Assembly: GCA_003168335.1 (NCBI GenBank) | Contig: PMSM01000014.1 | Span: 310,001 to 374,000, forward strand | Direction: 5' to 3' | DNA length: 64,000 bases | Origin: Blastocatellia bacterium | GTDB taxonomy: Bacteria; Acidobacteriota; Blastocatellia; Pyrinomonadales; Pyrinomonadaceae | Part shown: piece by piece, positions 53,298 through 63,178 of the stretch | Layout: each line of letters opens with the position of its first letter | Position numbering within the stretch: position 1 is the first letter of the stretch | Translations under genes and position numbers: made by a program | The notes under the pieces: model-generated | Seen by the model: only the letters and a program-made list of their open reading frames with translations | Databases searched by the model: none | What the model was told of the DNA's origin: nothing

Positions 53298-53440
53298 CAG
53301 GTTGCTGAAAAAGATTGTAGAGCGGTCAACAGCAGCAAGACGATCCACGAAACCACACGAAATAACTCGCAGCAGGGGTTCTCTTAGTGTCGTTTTAGTG
53401 TGGTTTCGTGGATCGTCATTGCAGTTTTTCAGCAGCCTGC
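53298..53440. repeat. Nested palindromes: family B inside another inverted repeat
   Basis: Outer arms GCAGGTTGCTGAAAAA (53298-53313) and TTTTTCAGCAGCCTGC (53425-53440) enclose a family-B palindrome (ACGATCCACGAAACCACACG at 53340 and CGTGTGG-type mirror to 53417). It appears to be one repeat inserted in another. Confidence 0.8.
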
Positions 53441-53502
53441 CGGGGGGCTTACGCCAGGCTAGCCCAAAGCAGCCGGCGAGGGCGCCCGCGTTCCCAGTGA
53501 GC

Positions 53503-54630
53503 TCATGCGTGGCGTCTCATCCAATACTGCTCGTGGCCGCGCTTGGCCCAGGCCCAGAACCTACCCTGTTTAATTTTGGCCGGATCGTCAGTCCGCAAAT
53601 CCTTGTGTAGATAGATCGAATCTTTGCCGTCCGTCTCAAGCACCAACGTCAGGTCGTGATCATAAACCGCTGAGACGGCGCGGCCAGCAATTTCAGCCGC
53701 TATGTTTTCCGCGGCAATTTCAGCCTGCTGCACTGCCATGTGGCCCATTTTTGGTCCGGGAAGACTTACGCAGTCACCGACCGCGTACATCCGCTCGACA
53801 CCCGTTACCCGCATGTTCGCGTCAACCGGGAGATAACCTTCGGCATCCGTAATTCTGCTATGAAGAACCGCGCCCTGACCAGAGAACGGAGGAATCACCA
53901 TTGAGAGATCGCAATTCATCTCGCGACCGTCATCGGCGATCACGCTGTGGGGCGTAATGCGGGTGATAGGAAAGTCTGACACAAACTCGATCCCGCGGGA
54001 TGCCATTGCCTCGTTGAGCGCTTTGCCAACCGCAGCGTCGCCGAACATCTCCTCCGGCGTTTCATGACTAACAATGGTAATCGCTGAGCGGTCGGCCTCA
54101 TTCCGTCCTTCGATCAAACGCGAGAGCGCAAAGGCCGTCTCGAATAGCGGCACTGGAAGTCGCGCGCCCGGGCAATAACCAAGCAGTATGTGACCGTGCT
54201 GGAAGGTTCGCAGGGCCTCGCCGAACTTGAAAGCTCCGTCCAGGTCGAGTGTGTGGTGCGCATATTCGAAGAAACCGGCAATCCGCTCCGTGGCCATGCG
54301 CCGGCCCAGCGCGAAAACCAGATAGTCGTAATGCATTTGCCCGGTGAATTCGCCGCGGGCGATCGTCACGTGGCGTTTGGCGGGAGCAATGCGGGCAATC
54401 TCGCCTTCATGGAAGGTTATTCGCCGGTCGAGCATTGCCTCACGCAGATCGAATGAAACGTCGTCCGGCTCGCCTCGCCCGAATGCGAGCCGGACCAGCG
54501 CTGGATAGAAAAGAAACTTCCTCGATCGCGATACCAAAACAATCTGATGTTCGCGTTCAAGCTTTCTCGCCAGCGATTCGGCGGCGACGACTCCTCCAAA
54601 GCCGCCACCAACAATTAGGACCTTTGCCAT
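53503..54630 (-). CDS. FAD-dependent pyridine nucleotide oxidoreductase (NDH-2/SQR-like)
   Basis: A 375-residue flavoprotein. The FAD-binding opening is V-L-I-V-G-G-G-F-G-G-V-V-A-A-E-S, and the second dinucleotide region is near ILLGYCPGARLPVP. M-Y-A-V-G-D-C-V-S-L-P-G-P-K-M-G binds the FAD again. This resembles type II NADH dehydrogenases and sulfide:quinone reductases. One Cys is present in GYCPGA, but a full SQR cysteine set is not clear. It is close to UspA genes, which fits a stress or respiratory role. ATG at 54630. Confidence 0.8.
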   Translation of the reverse strand: MAKVLIVGGGFGGVVAAESLARKLEREHQIVLVSRSRKFLFYPALVRLAFGRGEPDDVSFDLREAMLDRRITFHEGEIARIAPAKRHVTIARGEFTGQMHYDYLVFALGRRMATERIAGFFEYAHHTLDLDGAFKFGEALRTFQHGHILLGYCPGARLPVPLFETAFALSRLIEGRNEADRSAITIVSHETPEEMFGDAAVGKALNEAMASRGIEFVSDFPITRITPHSVIADDGREMNCDLSMVIPPFSGQGAVLHSRITDAEGYLPVDANMRVTGVERMYAVGDCVSLPGPKMGHMAVQQAEIAAENIAAEIAGRAVSAVYDHDLTLVLETDGKDSIYLHKDLRTDDPAKIKQGRFWAWAKRGHEQYWMRRHA

Positions 54631-54631
54631 C

Positions 54632-55108
54632 TCAGGCCGCCCTTACTTCTCCCGTCCGGTGATTGCGAATGCGCACAACTTCAACGGAACATTTCGCGTG
54701 GGAAACGATGGCTTGAGAAACTGAACCCAGCAGAAACCGGTGCCATGCCCCATAGCCATGCGATCCTACAACAATCAGATCAGCCGTCCAGCGATCAGCT
54801 TCTTCGAGAATTATTGAACGCGGTGAGCCGGGTAGAATGTTGCCGGTGACCTTGACTGAAGAATCGCAAGACTTGGCGAGTTTAAGCACCACTGCATGCT
54901 CAACTGCCTCGGCGTGTTCGCGCGCAGCGCGATCCAGGGTCTCGAAATAGTCCGGCGGTAGGGCCCAGGTTTCCGGCGCCGGCGCCAGCGGCAATTCGTA
55001 CGCGGTGATTACTCGGACCTCTGTGTCCTCAGGCCAGACCCGTGCGGCTACTTCATCTACGGCGGCATCACTGTATGGTGATCCATCGACTGCTAGAAGA
55101 ACTCTCAT
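54632..55108 (-). CDS. Universal stress protein, UspA family
   Basis: A 158-residue single-domain UspA protein. M-R-V-L-L-A-V-D-G-S-P-Y-S-D-A opens the fold, and the ATP-loop motif is G-S-H-G-Y-G-A-W-H-R-F-L-L-G-S-V-S. The start at 55108 has AGGAG upstream; the longer frame to 55183 reads through part of a palindromic repeat and is rejected. The gene ends one base before the oxidoreductase start region and is probably cotranscribed with it. Confidence 0.9.
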   Translation of the reverse strand: MRVLLAVDGSPYSDAAVDEVAARVWPEDTEVRVITAYELPLAPAPETWALPPDYFETLDRAAREHAEAVEHAVVLKLAKSCDSSVKVTGNILPGSPRSIILEEADRWTADLIVVGSHGYGAWHRFLLGSVSQAIVSHAKCSVEVVRIRNHRTGEVRAA

Positions 55109-55124
55109 GATTGCTCCTTCCGGT

Positions 55125-55266
55125 GGCACAGACTTTAGTCTGTGATTGTCAGTACCACGTGCGTCAGCGGGTGAGTCAAACACTCAATACCCAGGTCGAC
55201 CGCTGGAACCACCCGCTGACGCAGGTGGTACTGACCTTCCCACAATCACAGACTGAAGTCTGTGCC
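55125..55266. repeat. Nested palindromes: family E inside a CAGACT palindrome
   Basis: Outer arms GGCACAGACTTTAGTCTG and CAGACTGAAGTCTGTGCC surround a family-E inverted repeat (GTCAGTACCACGTGCGTC at 55148 and GACGCAGGTGGTACTGAC to 55235). Arms are nearly perfect in both layers. Confidence 0.85.
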
Positions 55267-55272
55267 GCCATT

Positions 55273-56253
55273 TCAACGCGCCTCACCCAAATTTGTCAGA
55301 GCAGCTTGCGAGACCGTCCGGTCTACTCTTTCGGCCACCTTCTCTGTTTTCAGCTCGGCAACGACTAGCGATTGTGAATGCCTTAGCGGTCGCGCGACCA
55401 GCACCGGACAGGGCGCCTGCCGCAGCACGCGGTCGACGTTCGATCCGAACAGCGTGAGCATGCCAAAGCCGGCACCGTGCGCACCGATGCAGATTAGATC
55501 GATCTGGTTTCTTTCAGCGTAATTCAGAATCTCGCGATACGGCTGGCCTTCGCTGACTGCGTGCTTGATCGAGCACCACAGATGCGCTTCGCTGGGCACG
55601 GCTTTCTGCAAGCGGCTCGCGGCTTTGTGATAAGGACCGTCGTTGCCCAGCGGATACCAGGCGATCTCGGCCTCGTCCAGAGTGAAGCGCGGCAGAACAT
55701 GCAGCAAGTGCAATTCGGACTGGTACTCTTGCGCTAAACACAACGCATAAGTCAGTGCCAGCTCAGAGTAATCAGAAAAATCGTAAGCGACCAGGACCCT
55801 CTTCAAATCGATTTCCCGAGTTGTCGCCCCAACCCATTCACGCTCGTCGGCGTGCGTCACCATCACCGCGCAGGGCGCCGTGCGGCTGACCGATTCCGCG
55901 GTCGAGCCGAGCAGAGCCGCCCGGTGCGGTCGCCGGCGAGAACGCATTACTATCAAATCAACTTTGAGCTCCGCGGCCTGCTCCGAAATTGCTTTTCCCG
56001 GATCCTCGTCAGAGACGACGACGCCTTCCCAGTCCAGATTCAGCAGATCTCCCGCCCCCAGATGCGGGATTATTGACTGCTCGAGCAGCGCCTTCGCTTC
56101 ACCATTGACCAACCCCGCACCCGGCGTGTCGGGCGTGCAGTGGAAAACAATCAGCTTTGCGTCATAGGCGCGTGTCAGAGCCAGGGCGTAGCGCAAAGCT
56201 TCGTCCGACTCAACCGTAAGATCTGTTGGACACAGAATCCGCTTGATGGTCAT
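55273..56253 (-). CDS. Tandem-domain universal stress protein
   Basis: A 326-residue protein with two UspA domains. The first begins I-L-C-P-T-D-L-T-V-E-S-D-E-A and the second R-V-L-V-A-Y-D-F-S-D-Y-S-E. The second domain keeps an ATP-type loop, G-A-H-G-A-G-F-G-M-L-T-L-F-G-S-N, and the first has a related M-R-S-R-R-R-P-H-R-A-A-L-L-G-S sequence. Such tandem proteins are common in oxygen- or starvation-responsive loci. ATG at 56253. Confidence 0.9.
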   Translation of the reverse strand: MTIKRILCPTDLTVESDEALRYALALTRAYDAKLIVFHCTPDTPGAGLVNGEAKALLEQSIIPHLGAGDLLNLDWEGVVVSDEDPGKAISEQAAELKVDLIVMRSRRRPHRAALLGSTAESVSRTAPCAVMVTHADEREWVGATTREIDLKRVLVAYDFSDYSELALTYALCLAQEYQSELHLLHVLPRFTLDEAEIAWYPLGNDGPYHKAASRLQKAVPSEAHLWCSIKHAVSEGQPYREILNYAERNQIDLICIGAHGAGFGMLTLFGSNVDRVLRQAPCPVLVARPLRHSQSLVVAELKTEKVAERVDRTVSQAALTNLGEAR

Positions 56254-56433
56254 GAGCTTTGCATGGGGCCTTCGCGCCCCTCCTCCTTAGCAGTTCTTCC
56301 TTGAGCAACGACCGTGCCGAGATCGTGAGAGCGAAGTTTCTGAGAAAAGTTGGGTTTGATTAGCGGTGCTCAAGGGCTTTCTGAGGTCTTTTACTCAATC
56401 TGTGGGAAAGTTTGCCCAAGACACCGAAGCCAC

Positions 56434-58146
56434 TCAGGAGGCGGCCCGCCCGAAAGGAACGTAATCGGGTTTCCACATTTTGCCGCGGACCGTTTGTTCC
56501 AGCTTGTCGAGATCAACTTCAGCCAGGCCGGCGCGCTGCGCTTCGCGGGCAACTTCCAGCGCCACTTTGAATGAGATTTCGCGCACCTGCTCCAACGGCG
56601 GATAGAGTGGCCCTTCGGGGTCATGCAACACCGGTGCAAATTCACTTAGCACGCGCGCGGCGGCTACGAACATGGCGTCGGTTACCCGGCGCGCGCCAGA
56701 GGCGATCACCCCCAGCCCGACACCGGGAAAGATAAACGAATTGTTGCACTGCCCAATCCGAATCACGCGGCCTTCGTGAACGACGTCCGGAAATGGACTA
56801 CCGGTGGCGATCACCGCCCGACCTTCAGTCCAAGCGAGCAGATTAGAGGGAGTTGCTTCGCACTTCGAGGTAGGATTCGAAAGCGGAAAGATCACCGGAC
56901 GCTCCACATGTTTCGCCATCTCGCGAACGATCTCTTCGGTGAAGGCCCCGGGCTGCGCTGACGTCCCAATCAGAATCGTGGGCTGCACATTCTTAATCAC
57001 GTCGCCGAAGTTGAGTTGCGAAGGATCGTCCACTTTCCAGCTCCGGGTCTCCTCGATGGCATGAGCATATTTCTGCTTGAATGGTTCGACCTTGGTCCGT
57101 CCCGTGAGCACCAAACCCTGGCTGTCAACCAGCCAGAGTTTTGCGTGCGCTGCGACCTCTGCAGTGCCCTCAACCAACATCGCCGCCACGATCTGATTAC
57201 AGATACCGATCGCCGACGAACCCGCGCCGAGAATGACTATGCGCTGCTCGCTAAGTTTCGAGTGCGTTAGCTTTGTCGCCGCCAGTAACCCGGCGACGGT
57301 GACAGCGCCTGTTCCCTGTATGTCGTCATTGAAAGTGCAAAGCCGATCGCGATAGCGTTCGAGTATCCGGGGGGCATTTTGCTTTGAAAAGTCTTCCCAT
57401 TGCAGCAGCACGTGCGGAAATTTCTGCCCGATCGCTGCGACAAAGACTTCGATAAAGTCGTCGTAATCTTTCCCGCGCACCCGTTCATGTCGCCAGCCGA
57501 GGTACAGAGGATCGTTGAGCAACTCTCGGTTGTCAGTTCCAACGTCGAGCAGAATCGGCAGAGTTCTCGCTGGATGAATACCTGCGCAGACCGTATAGAT
57601 TGAAAGTTTACCGACCGGGATCCTCATCCCACCCACGCCTAGATCTCCCAGACCGAGGATGCGTTCGCCATCGGTCACCACGATTACTTCAGCGTTTTCC
57701 GCGGGCGCATTGTTGAGCAGCGCCGGAATCTCGTCGCGATAAGGGTAAGAGACGTATAGACCGCGCGGCCGGCGAAACACATGGCTGTATTGCCGGCAGC
57801 CCTCGCCTACTGTCGGCGTGTAGATGATCGGCATCATCTCAGTAACATGCTCCTGCAAGAGCCGGTAGAAGAGTGTTTCGTTTCGGTCCTGCAAGGCGGC
57901 GAGAAAGATGTAACGTTCGATGTCGCTGTCTTTACGCTGGTAGTTTTCGTACACCCGCGCCAGTTGTTCTGCGATGGTCGAAGTATGCAGCGGGAGCAGT
58001 CCCATTAAACCCAGCTCGCGCCGCTCTGCTTCGGGGAAAGCGCTGCTTTTGTTCAGCAGCGGATCGTCGAGTAGTCGTTGGCCGGTAATCGAGATGGTCT
58101 GTGATTCTGATTCAGTAGACTCCTGTGCGGGCATAGCCGAATTCAT
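56434..58146 (-). CDS. NAD-dependent malic enzyme
   Basis: A 570-residue enzyme that oxidatively decarboxylates malate to pyruvate. [15 protein letters not shown] and [16 protein letters not shown] hold the catalytic Tyr region. [18 protein letters not shown] binds metal, and [19 protein letters not shown] is the NAD fold. The large size places it with the MaeA-type enzymes. The ribosome site AAGGAA precedes the ATG at 58146. It lies 20 bases after the citrate synthase gene on the same strand. Confidence 0.93.
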   Translation of the reverse strand: MNSAMPAQESTESESQTISITGQRLLDDPLLNKSSAFPEAERRELGLMGLLPLHTSTIAEQLARVYENYQRKDSDIERYIFLAALQDRNETLFYRLLQEHVTEMMPIIYTPTVGEGCRQYSHVFRRPRGLYVSYPYRDEIPALLNNAPAENAEVIVVTDGERILGLGDLGVGGMRIPVGKLSIYTVCAGIHPARTLPILLDVGTDNRELLNDPLYLGWRHERVRGKDYDDFIEVFVAAIGQKFPHVLLQWEDFSKQNAPRILERYRDRLCTFNDDIQGTGAVTVAGLLAATKLTHSKLSEQRIVILGAGSSAIGICNQIVAAMLVEGTAEVAAHAKLWLVDSQGLVLTGRTKVEPFKQKYAHAIEETRSWKVDDPSQLNFGDVIKNVQPTILIGTSAQPGAFTEEIVREMAKHVERPVIFPLSNPTSKCEATPSNLLAWTEGRAVIATGSPFPDVVHEGRVIRIGQCNNSFIFPGVGLGVIASGARRVTDAMFVAAARVLSEFAPVLHDPEGPLYPPLEQVREISFKVALEVAREAQRAGLAEVDLDKLEQTVRGKMWKPDYVPFGRAAS

Positions 58147-58166
58147 CTTGCAGTTTCCTTTCGTGG

Positions 58167-59480
58167 CTACGCTATCGCGCCTTCAGTCTTTCCATTACGT
58201 TCCGCCATCGGCACATACTCTCTGGTCCGTTGGCCCAGATACACCTGACGGGGGCGCGCGATTTTCTGATCGGCATCCCCGAGCATTTCGGCCCATTGAG
58301 CCAGCCAACCCGCGGTGCGGGGAATCGCAAACAACACCGGGAACATGTCCACCGGAAAGCACAGCGCCTTGTAGATGATTCCCGAATAGAAGTCGACGTT
58401 TGGATAGAGTTTCCGCTTGACGAAGTACTCGTCTTCCAGCGCGATTCGTTCCAGTTCGAGCGCCACGTCGAGCATTGGATCCTTGCCCGTAACCTCAAAC
58501 ACTTCATCCGCGACCTGCTTAATTATCCGGGCGCGCGGATCATAGTTTTTGTAGACGCGATGACCGAATCCCATCAGGCGAAACTCCCCGGCCTTCACGC
58601 GCTTGATGTAATCCGGCACTTTATTGACCGATCCGATCTCGCTCAGCATCCGCAAGACCATCTCGTTCGCGCCCCCATGGAGCGGTCCATACAACGCGGC
58701 GGCGGCGCCAGCCATTGACGAGAAGGGATCTGTCTGGGCGCTGGCAATGCTGCGCATCGCGTTGGTGCCGCAATTCTGTTCGTGATCGGCGTGCAGAATG
58801 AAAAGCACGTTCAGCGCGCGCTCGATCACCGGATCCGGCTTGTACTTCAGCTCCGTCGTCTTGAACATCATGTTGAGGAAATTGCCTTCATAGCTCAGGT
58901 CGTTGTCCGGATAGGCATACTGCATCCCGATCCGGTGCCGATATGCGAAGGCCGCAATAGTCGGCGCCTTGGCGATCAGCCGGTAGATCTGTTTCCAACG
59001 CGCCTCTTCATTGAAAATATCTTTCGCATCGGGATAGAAAGTCGAAAGCGCGCCTAACATGGATATGAACATGCCCATCGGGTGGGCGTTGTAGTGAAAG
59101 CCGTCCATGACCTGCTTGATGCTCTCGTTGATGAAGGTGTGATGAGTGATGTTCCAGGTCCAGTCTTTGAGTTGTGATTCGGTGGGCAGTTCGCCGTGCA
59201 GCAGGAGGTAAGAGACCTCCAGGTAGCTGCTCTTTTCGGCCAGCTGATCAATCGGAAATCCGCGATACTCAAGAATGCCTTTATCGCCATCGATGAATGT
59301 TATCCGGCTCTTGCACGAGGCAGTGTTCATGAACGCGGGATCGTAGGTCATCAAACCAAAGTCGTCGTTAGACACTTTGATCTGCCTCAGGTCCAGGGCT
59401 TTGATCGTTTCGTTTTCAATGGGAAGCTCGTACTGTTTTCCAGTGCGATTGTCGGTAATGGTTAGGGTGTTGTTACTCAT
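58167..59480 (-). CDS. gltA: Citrate synthase (type II)
   Basis: The 437-residue entry enzyme of the citric acid cycle. [11 protein letters not shown] is the usual start region. The catalytic His is in G-P-L-H-G-G-A-N-E, and the second His and nearby residues are in [14 protein letters not shown]. The long N-terminal domain is that of hexameric type II enzymes. The ATG at 59480 is used in preference to a codon 15 bases upstream. Probably an operon with the malic enzyme gene. Confidence 0.95.
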   Translation of the reverse strand: MSNNTLTITDNRTGKQYELPIENETIKALDLRQIKVSNDDFGLMTYDPAFMNTASCKSRITFIDGDKGILEYRGFPIDQLAEKSSYLEVSYLLLHGELPTESQLKDWTWNITHHTFINESIKQVMDGFHYNAHPMGMFISMLGALSTFYPDAKDIFNEEARWKQIYRLIAKAPTIAAFAYRHRIGMQYAYPDNDLSYEGNFLNMMFKTTELKYKPDPVIERALNVLFILHADHEQNCGTNAMRSIASAQTDPFSSMAGAAAALYGPLHGGANEMVLRMLSEIGSVNKVPDYIKRVKAGEFRLMGFGHRVYKNYDPRARIIKQVADEVFEVTGKDPMLDVALELERIALEDEYFVKRKLYPNVDFYSGIIYKALCFPVDMFPVLFAIPRTAGWLAQWAEMLGDADQKIARPRQVYLGQRTREYVPMAERNGKTEGAIA

Positions 59481-59583
59481 CGTTTCGCATCTCACTTTCC
59501 CAGACCCGCGCTAATCTCCGCTGCGAATAGCTCGCGCGCCTGCTTCAGCAGGGTGTGTTAACGGAACATTAGCGCGAACACGG

Positions 59584-59622
59584 AACCGTTTCAACGGTTT
59601 GCCCGGGAAGCCGTTGAAACGG
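59584..59622. repeat. CCGTTTCAACGG palindrome
   Basis: AACCGTTTCAACGGTT and AGCCGTTGAAACGG side by side, the same core as in the element at 6915-7036. It lies between citrate synthase and the next gene. Confidence 0.55.
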
Positions 59623-59702
59623 ATCATCAGATCAATCGGCGGCTTTCGCCACCGTGCAAGAGCAAGGCGCTAGTGAATCGGGAAACCAACTGATTCTCCT
59701 GC

Positions 59703-60134
59703 TCAATTCAGTGACGCGATGGTCGCATACGCCACGTGTTGACTAACCGGCACCAGATGGGATTCGGTGCTGCCGCCAAACTGAAATTCTCTTAGCTCGG
59801 TTTGTCCCGAACTAGAGAAAGTTCGCACTGTAAAGCCGGCAACCTTCGTGCGTTCCACCGGCGTGCAATGGAAAGAAATAACCAGCTTGTCCGGGATTTC
59901 GGCGACACCTTTATAGACGAATGTGCACGCTTCTCCGCGGGCCATCGCCGCGTCGTCATGGACGAACAGGTATTCGCCTTTCAGCGTCACGCCCATGAGT
60001 TTCACTGGCTGGCTGAATGTCATTATCGCCCGATCCTTCTTTACAGTATTGGCGGCGTTGGCAACCGATGGTGCCGCACTGCTGCTCAGAGTGACGGCAC
60101 AAAGAAGTGCGATGAACAATAGAAAACTCTTCAT
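59703..60134 (-). CDS. Small exported protein of unknown function
   Basis: A 143-residue protein with a signal peptide (about 1-28, ending SVANA). A compact beta domain follows (AIMTFSQPVKLMGVTLKGEY, LFVHDDAAMARGEACTFVYK, ELREFQFGGSTESHLVPV). The ribosome site AAGGAG is about 7 bases from the ATG at 60134. The longer frame to 60410 has no homology-like content. The pattern F-x-x-P-V-x-L-x-G-x-x-L-x-x-G-x-Y-x-F is common in small Acidobacteria exoproteins. Function unknown. Confidence 0.75.
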   Translation of the reverse strand: MKSFLLFIALLCAVTLSSSAAPSVANAANTVKKDRAIMTFSQPVKLMGVTLKGEYLFVHDDAAMARGEACTFVYKGVAEIPDKLVISFHCTPVERTKVAGFTVRTFSSSGQTELREFQFGGSTESHLVPVSQHVAYATIASLN

Positions 60135-60457
60135 GATGATCTCCTTTTCGACTGCATGTATCTTTTGACGTACATTTAGATAACCACTGAGAAGTTGCAA
60201 CGCACGTGCCGAGACAGCTTCGTCGATTTGCCCTTTATTTACCTGGATGAAACGCCTGGCGGAGACCTGTGCTGCGAAAAGTTTCCCAACCGGCGGGAGA
60301 AAGACCGCAATGTTCGGCGGCTGGCTCTGCTCCGATTCTGCGGAACTCAGCCAATTCTTACGACAAACCGGTTTCGGAATAAGTCTTGCTCCGCGTCGCT
60401 GCACCAACACGAGTTAGTGCTTGGCTAAGAACATTTATTTGCGAGTGGGGTGAAATC
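60135..60457. other. Gene-free stretch between divergent genes
   Basis: About 320 bases between divergent genes. The frames present are short or extensions of the neighbours. No repeat family or hairpin of note was seen. It probably holds the promoters. Confidence 0.35.
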
Positions 60458-60859
60458 ATGGACGGGATCTTGCTGCAAACTGTGGAAGGCCTGGGGGACG
60501 CGCCGCTGGTCCGCACCGGCTGCGAGATTTGGGAATGGTTGCAGGGCGAAAAGGAAGAAGTCGCTCACGAGCTTTTGTCAGACGGTCCGCTCTGCCAGAC
60601 CGCAGTGAGCGGAGTGCAGGAAGCCGAAGCTCCGGAAGAAAACAGCCGTGAGATTGAATGGCGCCACCGCGGACACCTGGAAGCTCGGCTCCGCGAGATC
60701 AATGACGCGCAGGACCGTCTGATGGATGGCGCTTATGGCCGCTGCACGGATTGTGGTGCTGAGATCGACAGCCTGCGCCTGGCGGCAGACCCGGCCGCTT
60801 CCCTGTGTATCGCCTGCCGGCGAAGCATCGAAGCCGAAGCCGTATTCTGCACGCTGTGA
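60458..60859 (+). CDS. TraR/DksA-type zinc-finger protein
   Basis: A 133-residue protein. The C-terminal finger has C-T-D-C-G (Cys96, Cys99) and C-I-A-C (Cys117, Cys120), the pattern of DksA/TraR. The preceding helix contains E-I-N-D-A-Q-D-R-L-M-D-G-A-Y-G-R. The N-terminal 60 residues differ from DksA and lack a clear coiled-coil tip with two Asp residues, so transcription effects are uncertain. The ATG at 60458 is chosen; the longer frame from 60386 has no matching domain. Confidence 0.8.
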   Translation: MDGILLQTVEGLGDAPLVRTGCEIWEWLQGEKEEVAHELLSDGPLCQTAVSGVQEAEAPEENSREIEWRHRGHLEARLREINDAQDRLMDGAYGRCTDCGAEIDSLRLAADPAASLCIACRRSIEAEAVFCTL

Positions 60860-60992
60860 GGCACTATTCCGGGTCCGGCTAATTCTCTGCCCTTCCTGCG
60901 TGTTAGGCGTCTCGGTGGTGAGTGTGATTCCATGTCCCTTCACCGCGCCGGCGCTAAGGCCCTAGGGATTGCCCTGAGAAGACCACTGCATC

Positions 60993-62096
60993 ATGCAAAC
61001 CAAGATCACCACACTCATCAAGCCGATCAACCACCGGCCCGAAGCGAATTCGATTTCAAAGACGCCCACGCGCTTCAACCAGTTGAAGCACATGATCGGC
61101 AATACGCCACTGCTCGCCATTCGCTTCGCCCTCCGCGGGAAGGAACGGGTCATCTATGCCAAGGCCGAGCACCTCAACATGACCGGCAGCATCAAGGATC
61201 GGATGGCCTTTCACATTCTCAAGCGGGCCTATCAGGAGGGTCACATTCAACCCGGCGACACGATTGCTGAAGCAACCAGCGGCAATACCGGCATTTCATT
61301 CGCGGCGATTGGCAGAGCGTTAGGCCACGAGGTGGTCATCTTCATGCCTGAGTGGATGAGCCAGGAGCGCGTCGCATTGATCAGAAGCCTGGGCGCGAAG
61401 ATCGTTCCCGTTAGTCACCTTCAAGGCGGATTTCTCGGCAGCATTCGCATGACTGAGGACCTGGCGAATCAGCAGCCTCATATCTTTCTGCCGGCCCAGT
61501 TCGCAAACGAGGCGAACGTTGAGGCCCATGAGAAAACCACCGGCCCTGAGATCTGGTGGCAGCTCTACTTTCATTCGATTAGGCCCGACGCCTTCGTCGC
61601 CGGCGTGGGCACGGGCGGCACGATCATGGGCGCCGGCAAATTTCTTCGCGAGCGTAATCCGGCGATTAAGCTGCATCCTCTACAGCCCGCTGAATCGCCG
61701 ACGCTTACAATTGGGCATAAGGTCGGCCAGCATCGCATCCAGGGCATCTCTGACGAGTTCATCCCCTCGATTCTGGAACTGGAACAACTTGACCCGGTAG
61801 TCAGCGTTCACGATGGCGACGCGATCCTGATGGCCCAGAAACTGGCGGCCGGCCTCGGTCTGGCAGTGGGAATTTCATCGGGCGCTAATTTCCTTGGCGC
61901 TTTGATGACCCAGAACGACATGGGCGACGACGCCGTGGTCACGACCGTCTTTCCCGATGACAACAAGAAGTACCTCAGCACGGATCTCCTCCGCGAAGAA
62001 CCCGTGAAGCCTGCTTACTTAGCCCCCGAAGTCGAGCTACTGGGATACGAGGCGTTCAAACGAGTTTGCTTTACGTGCTTTGATGGGGAAGAGTGA
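60993..62096 (+). CDS. Cysteine synthase-family PLP enzyme
   Basis: A 367-residue fold-type II PLP enzyme. The Schiff-base Lys is in [11 protein letters not shown], the substrate loop is [11 protein letters not shown], and the phosphate loop is [12 protein letters not shown]. It matches O-acetylserine sulfhydrylase or cystathionine beta-synthase relatives, but about 30 extra N-terminal residues and a C-terminal [10 protein letters not shown] tail set it apart from plain CysK. ATG at 60993. Confidence 0.85.
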   Translation: MQTKITTLIKPINHRPEANSISKTPTRFNQLKHMIGNTPLLAIRFALRGKERVIYAKAEHLNMTGSIKDRMAFHILKRAYQEGHIQPGDTIAEATSGNTGISFAAIGRALGHEVVIFMPEWMSQERVALIRSLGAKIVPVSHLQGGFLGSIRMTEDLANQQPHIFLPAQFANEANVEAHEKTTGPEIWWQLYFHSIRPDAFVAGVGTGGTIMGAGKFLRERNPAIKLHPLQPAESPTLTIGHKVGQHRIQGISDEFIPSILELEQLDPVVSVHDGDAILMAQKLAAGLGLAVGISSGANFLGALMTQNDMGDDAVVTTVFPDDNKKYLSTDLLREEPVKPAYLAPEVELLGYEAFKRVCFTCFDGEE

Positions 62097-62117
62097 GTGC
62101 TCGTCGAGCGCGGATTG

Positions 62118-62196
62118 TTTTGGAGTGCGCCGACTTGTCGGCGCTTTTTCTGTGACAGCAATTCCCAAAACGGTGACAAATCACCGCACTCCAAAA
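62118..62196. repeat. Dispersed palindrome, family J (GGAGTGCGG/CCGCACTCC), complete copy
   Basis: TTTTGGAGTGCGCCGACTTG on the left and CACCGCACTCCAAAA on the right, with GCCGAC-TT-GTCGGC inside. The first hairpin followed by a T-run may terminate the upstream gene. A fragment is at 53174, and a gene-embedded copy is at 35335-35364. Confidence 0.75.
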
Positions 62197-62229
62197 AATG
62201 GCGCCGCTGAGATCGCTCTCGGCGGCGCC
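62191..62229 (-). terminator. Terminator for the Spy-like gene
   Basis: GGCGCCGC/GCGGCGCC (62200-62207, 62222-62229) with GAGA/TCTC inside, followed on the minus strand by ATTTTTTGG. Confidence 0.75.
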
Positions 62230-62264
62230 TTCGATTGACTGCTGTATGCAGAACGAAGTTTAGC

Positions 62265-62768
62265 TTAGTTCGGACGCGGAACCTGGGGTCCGAACAACCC
62301 ATGGTTGGCCCGGCGTGTCTTGATCATCTCTTCGAGCTTCGCTTTCTGCTCGGGCGTGAGTACGCCGGTCAACTGAGTACGCACGCCCTTTCTTGATTCT
62401 GCAAGTTGCCCGCGCAACTCCTTTGCCCGCGCCAAGCCCTCCGGCGCTAGCGTTCCTTGCCGCCATTGCTGAGTCAGTTGCCGGAGCTCCTGACGTTGCG
62501 CCTTGGTACTCTGCAGGTTGGTTTGAATGATCGACCGCGCCTGCTGCTTCTGCTGATCAGTCAGACCTAGCTGACGCAGGATGCGGAACATGGGCTGTCT
62601 GGCCCGCCGATCCGTTCCGCGTCTGGCCATGGCAGCCCGGCGCGTTTTCTGCACTCCTGCGGCAGGATTCTGTGCGGTAGTCTGAGTCTGCTGTGCCAGA
62701 GCTACGCCGCCAAAGGCCGACAAACTAATTGCCAGGCCGGCGACCGAAAGTTTCGTCCGTAGGAACAT
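62265..62768 (-). CDS. Spy/CpxP-like periplasmic protein
   Basis: A 167-residue protein with a signal peptide (about 1-25, ending ALAQQ). The helical mature part has two L-T-x-x-Q motifs, L-T-D-Q-Q-K-Q-Q-A and L-T-P-E-Q-K-A-K-L, with heptad-like Gln, Arg and Leu. Spy-type proteins act as periplasmic chaperones in envelope stress, while CpxP inhibits a sensor kinase. Neither role is settled here. ATG at 62768. Confidence 0.85.
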   Translation of the reverse strand: MFLRTKLSVAGLAISLSAFGGVALAQQTQTTAQNPAAGVQKTRRAAMARRGTDRRARQPMFRILRQLGLTDQQKQQARSIIQTNLQSTKAQRQELRQLTQQWRQGTLAPEGLARAKELRGQLAESRKGVRTQLTGVLTPEQKAKLEEMIKTRRANHGLFGPQVPRPN

Positions 62769-62958
62769 GTCTCTATTACTCCTTTAGGGTTATGTATTAA
62801 GTTACGCGAGTCTCAATTGGATATCGCTGGATATCCATGAATTAGAAGACGCCGCGAAGTATTAGACGCTTAGGAGACGTGTGTGGCCTGAGGAATTTCG
62901 GAAGTGCAAACAACAAGAACCTTACTGAAGTCGGTACTCCGAGACCTCGAAAGAGGAA

Positions 62959-63168
62959 CTATTTTCTCAGAATTTGAACCGGACTGGTTCCGACATCTTG
63001 TTTCATCGGCTGCCTCGCCCCACAGCCTCCACAACCGTCACTGCAAGATGGAGCATTGATTCGCTTAGAGAGAGACAGTGAAGAAAGGCGCAACCAACCG
63101 CGCCGGCCCACATAGAGGCAGGCTAACAACAGTGCGCATACGACCAGGATTACTTGCCAGTCAAACAT
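62959..63168 (-). CDS. FeoB-associated Cys-rich membrane protein
   Basis: A 69-residue protein: one hydrophobic N-terminal helix (about residues 5-22), then a C-x(3)-C-G-G-C-G cluster (CSDGCGGCGARQ). This is the pattern of small proteins encoded next to feoB, possibly iron or redox binding. It is 10 bases after feoB on the same strand. ATG at 63168. Confidence 0.85.
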   Translation of the reverse strand: MFDWQVILVVCALLLACLYVGRRGWLRLSSLSLSKRINAPSCSDGCGGCGARQPMKQDVGTSPVQILRK

Positions 63169-63178
63169 TTTCCAATCT

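Noticed and set aside
62015-62302. 95-codon frame with L-E-C-G-D-L-S-P
   Set aside because: It translates the family-J palindrome and terminator; the same string appears in a frame at 53010-53204, which shows that it is repeat DNA, not a gene.
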